Shown piece by piece: positions 48,294 to 57,633 of a DNA stretch of 64,000 bases. The stretch covers positions 1 to 64,000 of the forward strand of contig JAYFPY010000028.1 of the NCBI GenBank assembly GCA_034927505.1. Reading direction: 5' to 3'. The stretch is from RUG100 sp034927505 (GTDB taxonomy: Bacteria > Bacillota > Clostridia > Peptostreptococcales > Anaerovoracaceae). The number at the start of each line of letters is the position of its first letter. The first letter of the stretch is position 1. The notes below the pieces were generated by a model. That model did no database searches, was not told the DNA's origin, and worked only from the letters and a program-made list of their open reading frames with translations. The position numbers were made by a program, and so were the translations under genes.

Positions 48294-49577
48294 TTAATAT
48301 CCTTTTCTTTCGCCTATCTCTTCACATCCCATATATTTTTGCAGTGCCTTTGGTATCTTTACAGTTCCGTCAGCCTGCTGGCAGTTTTCCAGGATGGCCG
48401 CAACAGTCCTTCCCACTGCAAGGCCGCTGCCGTTGAGTGTATGTACGAACTTCGGCTTGTCTTTTCCTTCCCTGAAACGGATCCCGCCTCTTCTTGCCTG
48501 ATAGTCTTCAAAGTTGCTGCAGGATGATATCTCCACATATCTGCCGTAGCTTGGCATCCACACTTCTATATCGCATGTCTTTGCAGATGAAAAACCCAGA
48601 TCTCCTGTAGAAAGAGTAACAACTCTGTACGGGATCTCCAGTATCTTCAGCACATCCTCCGCCGCTGCAATGAGGCTTTCCAATTCATCGTATGATGTCT
48701 CCGGATCGACGAATTTTACCATTTCCACCTTCTGGAACTGATGCTGTCTTATGAGTCCTCTCGTGTCTCTGCCCGCACTGCCGGCTTCCTTTCTGAAGCA
48801 TGGAGTGTACGCCGTGTAGTATATCGGCAGATCCGCTGCAGGTATTATTTCCTTGTCCAGCATATTGGTCACAGGTACCTCTGCCGTCGGTATGAGGAAA
48901 AAATCCTTTGCCGGCACATGGAACATATCGTCTTCGAATTTAGGAAGCTGCCCTGTCCCCGTCATAGCATCTCTGTTTACCATGAACGGCGGCAGTATCT
49001 CCGTGAATCCGTGTTTTTCCGTATGAAGATCCAGCATAAAACTGATCACCGATCTTTCAAGTCTGGCGCCAAGGCCCTTGTATATAGTGAATCTGGTACC
49101 GGCGATCTTGGAAGCTCTTTCAAAATCCAGTATGTCCAGGTCCTCGCCTATGTCCCAGTGAGCCTTCGGCTCAAAATCAAACGCTGTCGGTTCTCCGACT
49201 TTTCTCAGTTCCTCATTGTCGCTGTCATCCATACCAATGGGCACATCGCCGTGAGGAGTATTTGGCACATTCAATATCGCATCGTGGAGTTTGGCTTCCA
49301 CTTCGGATACCTCTGCATCCAGTTCCTTGATCTCACCGGATAGTTTTTTCATTTCCGCCATTATTCCGCTTGCGTCTTTGCCTTCTTTTTTCAGCTGAGG
49401 GATCTGTTTTGAGTCCTTACCCTGCTGATTCTTTTTTGCTTCGACAACGCCCAGCAGCTCTCTTCTTTTTATGTCCAGCTCCCTCACATCATCGATCCCA
49501 AAGTCTCCCTTGCCTCTGGATTCGACCGCTTTTTTTACTCCGTCAAAATCCTCCCTGATTCTTTTAATGTCTAACAT
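48294..49577 (-). CDS. serS: Seryl-tRNA synthetase
   Basis: 427 residues, standard length. An N-terminal tRNA-binding coiled coil (about 30-110) and a class II catalytic core: motif 2 TPCFRKEAGSAGRDTRGLIRQHQFQKVEMV (about 258-287) and motif 3 NGSGLAVGRTVAAILEN (about 381-397). It charges tRNA-Ser. The gene follows glnA with a 13-base gap and probably shares its transcript. There is no T-box upstream. Confidence 0.97.
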   Translation of the reverse strand: MLDIKRIREDFDGVKKAVESRGKGDFGIDDVRELDIKRRELLGVVEAKKNQQGKDSKQIPQLKKEGKDASGIMAEMKKLSGEIKELDAEVSEVEAKLHDAILNVPNTPHGDVPIGMDDSDNEELRKVGEPTAFDFEPKAHWDIGEDLDILDFERASKIAGTRFTIYKGLGARLERSVISFMLDLHTEKHGFTEILPPFMVNRDAMTGTGQLPKFEDDMFHVPAKDFFLIPTAEVPVTNMLDKEIIPAADLPIYYTAYTPCFRKEAGSAGRDTRGLIRQHQFQKVEMVKFVDPETSYDELESLIAAAEDVLKILEIPYRVVTLSTGDLGFSSAKTCDIEVWMPSYGRYVEISSCSNFEDYQARRGGIRFREGKDKPKFVHTLNGSGLAVGRTVAAILENCQQADGTVKIPKALQKYMGCEEIGERKGY

Positions 49578-49590
49578 GGGTCTTCATCTC

Positions 49591-51507
49591 CTAAAATAAA
49601 TTCTTTTTGTATATAGTATATAGTTTTATAAGTTCGTCAACCTTTTCCTGCATCTCCACCTGCTTCTGAGATGCGGCCTCATAGTCGCCCCTGTCCAGAG
49701 ACTGCACGACCTCCGTCAGCAGACACTGTTCAGAAAGAGTATCTCTTCCCAGATCGTTTCTCAGTTTATCGATCTTGCCCCAGTAAGCCACATCGTAGTC
49801 GACGCAGTCCGACTCGTCGTGTATCTTTGCCGTTTTCCTGATCAGATCCATAACATTTGGAACTATCCTGTTGTGCAGCTCCATCTTCCACTGGTCCAGG
49901 GTGGCCTCTCTGTATGATTCCAGGATCAGCGGATCCATTACGCTGTCCACTTCAAAGATTTTCAGTTTTTCTTTACTGTCTTCAAATGCACAGATGTTTT
50001 CCCACACCGTGCGCGGAGCACGTCCGAACAGACTGTCTCTTTCCTCCGGAGTGTACTCTTCAAACACATCCAGCTCACTGCGGTACATCCGATTCTTTTC
50101 AAGATAGAAATCCTCTTCACCGCATTTTTTCGAAATAGATTTTTCAAGATCTTTTGATGTTTTTTCTTCGGCAAAAACCGCTTTGATGCCATCCAGCATA
50201 GCCATGTATGCAGACGCCAGCACCAGATATGTATTGCTCTTTGGATTAGGTGCACGCAGTTCGAATCTTGTTGCCAGAGGGCTGGAAAAATCCCTTACCA
50301 ATCCGGCCAGCACCGTTCTGTTTCTCGAAGGGCTGATCACATCATGTCCCAGCGAAGTAACGACGCATACCGGAGCCTCGTAGCCCGGTTTCAACCTGTT
50401 GAAAGCATCGTTTGAAGAAGAAACGAATGGGTTGATCACATCGTAATTCTTCAAAAGGCCCATCAACGCACCGAACCCTATGGGGCTGAGAAAATCTTCG
50501 CTCATGTCCCACGGGCTGAACAGATTGACTGTTTTCCCATTCTTCAGTTTTGCTGCAACTCCGAGATGAGTATGCTCGCCGCTTCCCGCGATCCCGGTCA
50601 TCGGCTTTGCCATGAAGGTAACGTCCAGTCCATAAAGCCTGAATACGTCTCTCACAACATATTTTACCTGATTTTCATTGTCTGCCGCCTGCATGGCAGT
50701 AGAGTATTTCCAGTCTATTTCCAGCTGCTCCATTATGTGATCATAATGGCCTGAATTTCCCAGCCTTGCCTTTACTCCTCCTACTTCTTTGTGCCCCATC
50801 TCCATTTCGAATCCATAGTTCTCCAGGATCATCATAGTCTGTTCAAGAGCTGTACGCACCGGACCTATGGTCCGTTTCCAATACTGCTCTTTCAGTTCCT
50901 GAGCCGTCGACAGCTGATCTCTTTCCGACTGATCGTCCGGCGTCTTTACCCAAAATTCCAGTTCCGTCGCACTTGTAAGGACCAGCTCGTCTATTTCATC
51001 AAAGTTATCTGCCGCCAGGTTAGCAAAAACATATGGATGATTTTTCAGCAGAAACATCAGCTCTTTCTTGAATGCTTCTATGCTGTCTCGAAGTATGACC
51101 CTTGCCCCTACTTCTGATGTATCATTATGCAGGAGGAACGAAGGTATCCTGAGAGTACCAACAGGCAGTCCTGTCTCTCTGTCTGTATGTTTCAGGTTGT
51201 GATCCACATACCAGTTTACAGACATATCGGGTATTATGTCTACCTTTGCATTGTTGAGATTTGCTATCTTTGGCAGCACCACCGAAGAGCCGTCGGTCTG
51301 GACTCCATGCTTCAGCATTTTATCCATGTCATCAATAAATACACTCACAGGGATCTTTTCATCGGTATCATGCCCCCCGATGTCTATCCCTACAAATGAT
51401 ACAAATCTTACTTCCGGGTGCCGCTTCAAAATATCTTTTATATCTCCGGTCTTATGTTTGTCCGGTTCTATTCTGTACAGCATTTTGTCGATATCATAAT
51501 CCAGCAA
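49591..51507 (-). CDS. glnA: Glutamine synthetase, long clostridial form
   Basis: 638 residues, about 190 longer than classical GSI, with GSI-like catalytic motifs: EMEMGHKEVGGVKARLG region, FMAKPMTGIAGSGEHTHLGV (ammonia and metal site), and RFELRAPNPKSNTYLVLASAYMA. ATP + glutamate + ammonia give glutamine in the cytosol. The start is TTG at 51507 behind GTGGAG with short spacing. The extra C-terminal 200 residues form a helical tail (about 480-638) of unknown role. Leader gene of glnA-serS. Confidence 0.93.
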   Translation of the reverse strand: MLDYDIDKMLYRIEPDKHKTGDIKDILKRHPEVRFVSFVGIDIGGHDTDEKIPVSVFIDDMDKMLKHGVQTDGSSVVLPKIANLNNAKVDIIPDMSVNWYVDHNLKHTDRETGLPVGTLRIPSFLLHNDTSEVGARVILRDSIEAFKKELMFLLKNHPYVFANLAADNFDEIDELVLTSATELEFWVKTPDDQSERDQLSTAQELKEQYWKRTIGPVRTALEQTMMILENYGFEMEMGHKEVGGVKARLGNSGHYDHIMEQLEIDWKYSTAMQAADNENQVKYVVRDVFRLYGLDVTFMAKPMTGIAGSGEHTHLGVAAKLKNGKTVNLFSPWDMSEDFLSPIGFGALMGLLKNYDVINPFVSSSNDAFNRLKPGYEAPVCVVTSLGHDVISPSRNRTVLAGLVRDFSSPLATRFELRAPNPKSNTYLVLASAYMAMLDGIKAVFAEEKTSKDLEKSISKKCGEEDFYLEKNRMYRSELDVFEEYTPEERDSLFGRAPRTVWENICAFEDSKEKLKIFEVDSVMDPLILESYREATLDQWKMELHNRIVPNVMDLIRKTAKIHDESDCVDYDVAYWGKIDKLRNDLGRDTLSEQCLLTEVVQSLDRGDYEAASQKQVEMQEKVDELIKLYTIYKKNLF

Positions 51508-51524
51508 ATTTCTCCACTTCCTTC

Positions 51525-54416
51525 CTACTTTAACTTCTTGATATATTTCTCCATCTCATCCATATACTTTCCGTATTTGGACCAGTCGCCGTCTTTTTGT
51601 GCCTTTATAGCATTGTCATATGCGTCCTGTACCTTCTGGATGATCTGAGACTGAGTCAGTGCTTTGGAATTAGTTTTAGATGTCGTATTCTTATCGGCAC
51701 CGCTCTCATATTTGTTTCCGCTTCCTTCGCCAAAGAGAGAATTCAGTGCTTCGGCCAATGTCGGTTCATAAGCGATCTGATCGCCGTAAGCTACGATGAC
51801 TCTCTTGACTTCCGGTATTGCCGAATCGTTCGCTTCCAGATATACAGGTTCGACATACAGTATGGAATCTTCAATAGGTATTACGAACATGTTCCCTCGG
51901 CTGTATGTGGACCCTGCCTGTGACCACAGTGAGAATTCCTTGGATATTTCCGTACTCTGGTCGATCTGCGCTTCTATCTGCATCGGCCCGTAGGTAACCT
52001 TGTTCTTCGGCAGTTTGTACAGCACCAGTTTGCCGTAATTGTCGCCGTCGTTCCTCGCTATGAGAAGCCCGGTCATATTACGTTTATCCTTCGGCGTGTA
52101 CGGTATGGAACTGACGAATTCTTCTTCTTCTTTGACTCCCGGCAGATTCAGTATGTAATAATTAGGTTCCATCTCCTGAGTTGTTGTACCGTAAGTTTCC
52201 TTGGAGATATCCCAAAGGTCCTCGTTCTGATAGAACACTTTTACATCGTTCATATGATATCTCTTGTATACTTTTGCCTGTATATCAAACATAGTATTCG
52301 GGTATCGTATATGATCTTTTATGTCTTCCGGCATTTCGCTGATATCTTTGAACAGCTTTGGATAGATCTTCTGCATAGTCTTTGCTATAGCATCGGTATC
52401 GTCCACTACGTAGTAATTGACGTCTCCATTATAAGCATCCACAACTACCTTTACTGAATTCCTTACATAGTTCGTGTCGCTTGTTTCTGAATCATAAGGC
52501 TCGGAATAAGGGAATTTGTTGCTGCTGGTATAAGCATCGATTATCCAGTACATTTTCCCGTTCACTGTGCACATATATGGATCGGAATCGTAATCCAGAT
52601 ACGGCATTATCTTTTCTACTCTCTTCTTTATGTTCCTGTTTATTACGATCTTGGAATCGCTGTCTATATTCGAAGATACAAGCAGCTTCAAACTTTTCTC
52701 TCTTACCGCAAACATGAATCGAGTCAAAGGCGTCATTCTGATGCCGGCCGATCCTTCATACTGAGCATATTTGTTGCTGTCGCCGTCAGGATAATCGAAC
52801 TCGTCTTCATCCGTTCCGACCATTATGTAATCATTTGTGGATTCGCCGAAATATATCTCCGGCCTGGATATCTGCGTTTCCTTTATTGAAGAAACCGGCG
52901 GTATGTCGCTGATCAGCATATCAGGCTGCCCGCTGGCAGTTATCTGATTTACCTGAGACATTGTGATGCCATATCCATGAGTATATTTCAAATGTGTGTT
53001 CAGCCATGTTTCGGATATTTTCGTTTCATCCAGTTCTCTGGCCGAAAGGAATGTCTGTGTATATTTGCCGTTGACCATATACCGATCCACATCCACATCG
53101 CTGAAATTATAGTACTGTCTTATGGCCTGCGCCTGATTGTAGAATGTCTTCGCAGGTTTGTAGTCGTTTATTCTAATATTGGATATCGTAGCTTCATTTT
53201 TGCTGATATCGCTGCTGGTCAGATCATTGTCCGCCTTGAACGATTTGACTGTTACATCTCCCAGGTTATATGCGTACTGAGTAAACTCTATGTTTCTCTC
53301 CAGGTATTTGCTTTCCTTGTTGATCTCGTCTGGAGATACCACAAAATTCTGCACCAGCACAGCTCCTACGCTGCCTACCAGTCCCACTGCTATCATTATT
53401 ACCGGGATCGCAATCACAGGTTTCAGCTTTTTCTTTGTGATGCCGAACACAACTGCGACAGCACCTACAACAGCCAGCACAGCCAGTGCTCTGTATACCC
53501 ACAATCTGATCGTCACGTCGGTATATCCGGCGCCGTATACTGCTCCCGTATGATTATATAAAAGATCATACTGTTTCAGGAAGAAATGCACAGCGACCGC
53601 CGCAAAGAAAATGATTCCAACAATGACAAGTTGTGTTTTTGCTATTCCAAACAATCTCTTGATATTGTCGGTATCCACGCCTGCACCCACAGGTTTGCGC
53701 GGGCCGCCGCCTCCGTTGAAAGCTTCTCCGAATTTCCCGAACATATCCCCAAACGGGTTGTTCCCACCGCCGCCGCTTTTCTGTTTGAACTGTTCTCTCT
53801 GCTTGCTGAATTCATCATCATCGCCGAAATCAGCGCCGCTTTGATCCTCATTTACTTTTTCAAACACCTGAGGTCTGTGTAAACTCATCAGCACCGCATA
53901 ATATATCAATGTCAGCACTATCAGGAATACCATAAACCCTATCACCAGATTTGTGATCTGTGAAATGAAATCCAGTTTGAATATATAAAATGATACATCA
54001 TTATTGAACAATGCATCCTTCAGGTTGAATTCAGTGCTGTTTGCAGCCTTCAAAGCATTGAACCAGAGTTTAGTCACGACAAAATACGTGACTATCAGTC
54101 CAAAAACAACCGACAGACCCCAGCTTGAGTAATTGATCATCTTGCCGCGGTCGATATCGTTTGAAACCACCTTTTCAAAATAACTCTTCTTAAGGAATTT
54201 GAAATACACATATGTGACAAACGTCACCACAACAAATGTCGGTATACCTATTTCAAGCTGCGTTACCAGCTTTTTCAGGAACACACTTATGTATCCCAGC
54301 TCCTTGAACCACAGAAAGTCTGTGATGAAATTGATCAATGCAAAGAAAATCACTATTATCGCGATTATTGTAATGATCACTCCTTTTTTGCCGAACTTCC
54401 TCTTCTTCTTTTCCAA
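51525..54416 (-). CDS. UPF0182 family large membrane protein
   Basis: 963 residues. Seven or so helices in the first 340 residues (start MEKKKRKFGKKG then IITIIAIIVIFFALINFITDFLWFKELGYISVFLKKL, the family N-terminus) precede a large extracytoplasmic domain of about 550 residues. A Gly-rich loop (FKQKSGGGGNNPFGDMFGKFGEAFNGGGG) lies near 210-240. The C-terminal tail is charged and possibly coiled. Function unknown across bacteria. Immediately upstream of glnA with 17 bases between, so probably cotranscribed. Confidence 0.9.
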   Translation of the reverse strand: MEKKKRKFGKKGVIITIIAIIVIFFALINFITDFLWFKELGYISVFLKKLVTQLEIGIPTFVVVTFVTYVYFKFLKKSYFEKVVSNDIDRGKMINYSSWGLSVVFGLIVTYFVVTKLWFNALKAANSTEFNLKDALFNNDVSFYIFKLDFISQITNLVIGFMVFLIVLTLIYYAVLMSLHRPQVFEKVNEDQSGADFGDDDEFSKQREQFKQKSGGGGNNPFGDMFGKFGEAFNGGGGPRKPVGAGVDTDNIKRLFGIAKTQLVIVGIIFFAAVAVHFFLKQYDLLYNHTGAVYGAGYTDVTIRLWVYRALAVLAVVGAVAVVFGITKKKLKPVIAIPVIMIAVGLVGSVGAVLVQNFVVSPDEINKESKYLERNIEFTQYAYNLGDVTVKSFKADNDLTSSDISKNEATISNIRINDYKPAKTFYNQAQAIRQYYNFSDVDVDRYMVNGKYTQTFLSARELDETKISETWLNTHLKYTHGYGITMSQVNQITASGQPDMLISDIPPVSSIKETQISRPEIYFGESTNDYIMVGTDEDEFDYPDGDSNKYAQYEGSAGIRMTPLTRFMFAVREKSLKLLVSSNIDSDSKIVINRNIKKRVEKIMPYLDYDSDPYMCTVNGKMYWIIDAYTSSNKFPYSEPYDSETSDTNYVRNSVKVVVDAYNGDVNYYVVDDTDAIAKTMQKIYPKLFKDISEMPEDIKDHIRYPNTMFDIQAKVYKRYHMNDVKVFYQNEDLWDISKETYGTTTQEMEPNYYILNLPGVKEEEEFVSSIPYTPKDKRNMTGLLIARNDGDNYGKLVLYKLPKNKVTYGPMQIEAQIDQSTEISKEFSLWSQAGSTYSRGNMFVIPIEDSILYVEPVYLEANDSAIPEVKRVIVAYGDQIAYEPTLAEALNSLFGEGSGNKYESGADKNTTSKTNSKALTQSQIIQKVQDAYDNAIKAQKDGDWSKYGKYMDEMEKYIKKLK

Positions 54417-54439
54417 AACGACTCTTCCTCCTTGTGTAT

Positions 54440-55963
54440 CTAAAGGTCATAGACCTTGGTTACACTCATTTTCTGCTCATTCTCAGTAACTTTGAATATC
54501 TCTTTTTTATCGTCTGAAGATACCCATACGTAGTAGCCGTCACTTCCCTTTCGGATCTCTCCGATCTCGAAAGAATCCAGCTTGCTTCCGCTCTTTACGC
54601 CTGTCGATGCATAGTATATCGCCGCACCGACGACCGCATCATCTATGTAGTACTCTGTTCCGTCTTCCCCTTTATAAAATATATTGGTTGTCAGGGCTTT
54701 GCCTGCCTTGATGTCCTTGTCCGGATATACTGCAGCTTCATCATATCCAAGTGCCGCATTGTACCGTATCATATCGATTGCTCCATCAATGTTCTGATCT
54801 GTCTGTCCCTGTATCACGCCGGTCAAATCGACTGCCGGCACTGTTCTGTCAGTTTCTTCAGCAACCGGTTCCTGCTGCTCGCCTGTGAAAAATGCCGGTA
54901 TCCTGTCGATCTGTTTTGAGATCGGACTGTCCGGTGCCGCCAGTCTGATGGCGACCAGTACGAGTATTACGATCACCACTGCCGCCAGGACAGTGAGACC
55001 TATTTTTTTACCTCTGCCTTTTTTCTCCGATTCTCCCGGTTCTTCGGGTTTCTTGGACTCATCATGTTCTTCAAGCTTATCCGGTTCCTTCGGTTTTTCT
55101 TCCGGCGGCGGTATGATTTTCTCTTCAAAAAGTGATGATCTGGCCTCGGCCATCTCCTTTATCTGATCCGGCTGTTCCGTATCCTTCTGCGGTAATTCCT
55201 TGTCGATGATCCCTCTGGTCTCATCCAGTTCTGCTCGTTCTTCAGGTTCATCCGGCGGCAGCCCTTCTCTGTATTTTTCATATTCTCTGTCCAAAAGCCT
55301 TTGAAATTCTTCATTCTTCTTATTGAATGTGTAGAATTTATCTATCTTTGCTGTCTGTCGTTTGAGATTCTCATTATCTTCCGGCTCAGTTTCTTTGATC
55401 TCGTCGAATATCTCCTTTTCCAGGTCTTCTCCTGTTATGTCATCCGGCAGTGGGCCTGTCGGCTCATTGCTGTCTTCCGGTTTCCACATTTCCGGGCCGA
55501 CCGGTTCTTCTTCAATCATAGGTTCTTCGATCACCGGCGGCTGCACATCAGTCTCTTCTTCATAAGACTCTTGTTCCGGAGTCCACATTTCCGGCCCTGC
55601 AGGGCTTTCCTCTATGATTCCGGGATTTTCTGCCGTGATTTCATGTCTTTCCGGCTCCGGTGCGAAAGCTATTTCATCACCGTCCGAATGATGTTCTTTA
55701 TGGAATTCATCAAATGTATTCCAGTCAAAATTGACCTCTTCGGTCCTTCTATGTTCCGTCGGGAACTCATTTATGTCCCAGTCGAATTTTTCTTCTGGAG
55801 GCGTATATCCCTTGAATGCTCTTTCTTCTTCTTCGCAATCCTTCGAATGGGCAGCTCTGTATGCCGCTGCCGCTGCAAGCGGCCGTTTGATCACCCGCGC
55901 TCCGCATTTTCTGCAGAATTTATCGTCTTCATTTAATGGATATCCGCATTTTCTGCACTTCAT
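54440..55963 (-). CDS. Zinc-ribbon membrane protein with long acidic linker
   Basis: 507 residues. An N-terminal zinc ribbon, CRKCGYPLNEDDKFCRKCGARV (two CxxC pairs, residues 3-25), is followed by a 300-residue Glu/Pro-rich disordered region and one membrane helix (about 337-360). The extracellular C-terminal domain of about 130 residues (TYDEAAVYPDKDIKAGKALTT-like) has no family I recognise. ATG 55963 is chosen because GGAGGGG precedes it; the longer frame adds 35 unlikely residues. The topology resembles cell-wall sensor or division-associated proteins. Confidence 0.75.
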   Translation of the reverse strand: MKCRKCGYPLNEDDKFCRKCGARVIKRPLAAAAAYRAAHSKDCEEEERAFKGYTPPEEKFDWDINEFPTEHRRTEEVNFDWNTFDEFHKEHHSDGDEIAFAPEPERHEITAENPGIIEESPAGPEMWTPEQESYEEETDVQPPVIEEPMIEEEPVGPEMWKPEDSNEPTGPLPDDITGEDLEKEIFDEIKETEPEDNENLKRQTAKIDKFYTFNKKNEEFQRLLDREYEKYREGLPPDEPEERAELDETRGIIDKELPQKDTEQPDQIKEMAEARSSLFEEKIIPPPEEKPKEPDKLEEHDESKKPEEPGESEKKGRGKKIGLTVLAAVVIVILVLVAIRLAAPDSPISKQIDRIPAFFTGEQQEPVAEETDRTVPAVDLTGVIQGQTDQNIDGAIDMIRYNAALGYDEAAVYPDKDIKAGKALTTNIFYKGEDGTEYYIDDAVVGAAIYYASTGVKSGSKLDSFEIGEIRKGSDGYYVWVSSDDKKEIFKVTENEQKMSVTKVYDL

Positions 55964-55977
55964 CTGTCCCCTCCGTG

Positions 55978-56310
55978 TCATTCCTTGATCTGTACTTCCA
56001 GTTCTTCTTTGGTATACGTCCTGCCGCTCCTGCCTACATTGTAAAACATGTCTGCAGTATTTTCGCATTTCACATCCGCAGACTTTTCTTCCGGCTGCTC
56101 AGATCCCGTCATTTCAGCTTTTTCTATACTTTCGGCCGTTTCTGCCTTTTCCGCAGATCTGTCCGTCAGTTTTTCATCGATACTTTTCAGCGTTTTTACC
56201 TGCAGTCCCGCTGCATGGTTGTACACAAACAGGCCGACAACAATAAGTATTGCCGCCAGGGTCGCTGCGACAGCCGTGATTTGAATTGCATCCAGTCCGT
56301 AAAAAAACAT
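55978..56310 (-). CDS. Small single-helix membrane protein, unknown
   Basis: 110 residues: one helix near the N-terminus (about 12-31, AVAATLAAILIVVGLFVYNHA), then an acidic region, and a C-terminal TYTKEELEVQIKE segment. The ATG at 56310 with GGGGAG upstream is preferred over the frame opening at 56343. It precedes the zinc-ribbon gene by 14 bases, so both likely form an operon reading into UPF0182. No family recognised. Confidence 0.65.
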   Translation of the reverse strand: MFFYGLDAIQITAVAATLAAILIVVGLFVYNHAAGLQVKTLKSIDEKLTDRSAEKAETAESIEKAEMTGSEQPEEKSADVKCENTADMFYNVGRSGRTYTKEELEVQIKE

Positions 56311-56421
56311 TTCATTCTCCCCTTGTCTATTATATATATCCATATTTTTATGATAGACTTCATATTATTATACAATAATCATGGCGGCAGTGCAATGAAA
56401 AGCCATGATTTCTCAATGGGT

Positions 56422-56450
56422 TTGTGCTGTTCCCATTTATGCGTTATAAT
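56422..56450 (+). promoter_or_regulatory. Promoter directly before the D,D-carboxypeptidase start
   Basis: TTGTGC (56422-56427), a 17-base spacer and TATAAT (56445-56450), only six bases before ATG 56457. No ribosome site fits in between, so the transcript may be leaderless. Confidence 0.5.
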
Positions 56451-56456
56451 ATAAAA

Positions 56457-57629
56457 ATGTCAAAAAAAGAAAACAACAAATCACAGAAAAAAGTACTGTG
56501 CATATTGATAGCAGCTGCTCTGGTATTTACTGCGTTTCCAATTACAGGAAATGCCGCAGATCCTGATGTACAGACGATCACTGCGGCTTCCGGTATTGCG
56601 ATGAGTCCCTGTGCGTCCGCAAAGACCACATTGAAGGACAATATAAAGATCATGCCGGCTGCAGGCAGAGATATCGAACTGCAAATGTACAACAGTTCGG
56701 CAAAGGAGTTCACTACACAGGCTACATTCAAGGCAGACAGCAATAACAACGTAACCCTTGTGTATCCTTCTGTCCGCAGCAAAAAAACATATTCAAAATG
56801 GCGCATCCATGTAGCCGCAACAGAAGAAGCCGCAGAATACACCGGCCCGATCATAACTGTTACTACCCGTAACATAAAATCGGTGTCTTTGTCATCTAGA
56901 ACAGCATGTATATACTGCGTGAATACCAAAGAGACCATATACGGCAAATATATGAACACCAGAAAGCCGCAGGCCAGCACTACAAAGATCATGACGGCTC
57001 TCATTGTAATGGATCAAAACAAGCTTTCTCAGAAGGCCCGGGTCTCAAACGCCGCTGCGCATACTGCATGGCGCAATCTGTATATGAAACCTGGCGACAG
57101 GTATTACGTACGCGATATGATTCACGCCCTGCTGCTCCCGTCTTCAAACGATGCAGCCAATGTTCTTGCAGAAAAAAATGCAGGAAGCAAAAAAGCATTC
57201 ATCAAAAAAATGAATGCCAGGGCAAAGGCTATGGGGCTAACACGGACACACTATAAAAACGCTCACGGTCTGGATGCGAGCGGTCATTACACAACTGCTT
57301 ACGATCTGGCGCGGCTCACTGCCGCGGCCTATAAATACAAAACATTCCGTACTGTCATCAAAAAGAAAAAGTACTCGTTCAAAAGCCTGCGGTACAAGAA
57401 GAAAAAAACAGTCAGGACCACTGACAAACTTTTGGGGTACACTTCAGCTTTCAAGGGCGGCAAGACAGGCTACGACAACAGGGCCGGATACTGCTTTTCC
57501 GCTGTATACGTATATAAAGGACGCACTTACATCGTTTCAACTCTGGGCAGCAACAGCTCCAAGGGGCGCTGGAACGATTCTAAAAAGCTCTATAAATATC
57601 TGAAAACCTACGGAAGATCTTCATGGTAG
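56457..57629 (+). CDS. Serine-type D-alanyl-D-alanine carboxypeptidase (low-molecular-mass PBP)
   Basis: 390 residues. A signal peptide (about 12-34) is followed by an extra N-terminal beta-rich segment (about 45-140) and the peptidase domain: SxxK in ASTTKIMTAL, SxN in PSSNDAA, KTG in KGGKTGYD. It trims the terminal D-Ala of peptidoglycan stem peptides outside the membrane. The extended upstream frame adds 11 residues without a better start. C-terminal amphipathic anchor is not evident. Convergent with the MerR-fusion gene, four bases apart. Confidence 0.92.
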   Translation: MSKKENNKSQKKVLCILIAAALVFTAFPITGNAADPDVQTITAASGIAMSPCASAKTTLKDNIKIMPAAGRDIELQMYNSSAKEFTTQATFKADSNNNVTLVYPSVRSKKTYSKWRIHVAATEEAAEYTGPIITVTTRNIKSVSLSSRTACIYCVNTKETIYGKYMNTRKPQASTTKIMTALIVMDQNKLSQKARVSNAAAHTAWRNLYMKPGDRYYVRDMIHALLLPSSNDAANVLAEKNAGSKKAFIKKMNARAKAMGLTRTHYKNAHGLDASGHYTTAYDLARLTAAAYKYKTFRTVIKKKKYSFKSLRYKKKKTVRTTDKLLGYTSAFKGGKTGYDNRAGYCFSAVYVYKGRTYIVSTLGSNSSKGRWNDSKKLYKYLKTYGRSSW

Positions 57630-57633
57630 GCCC

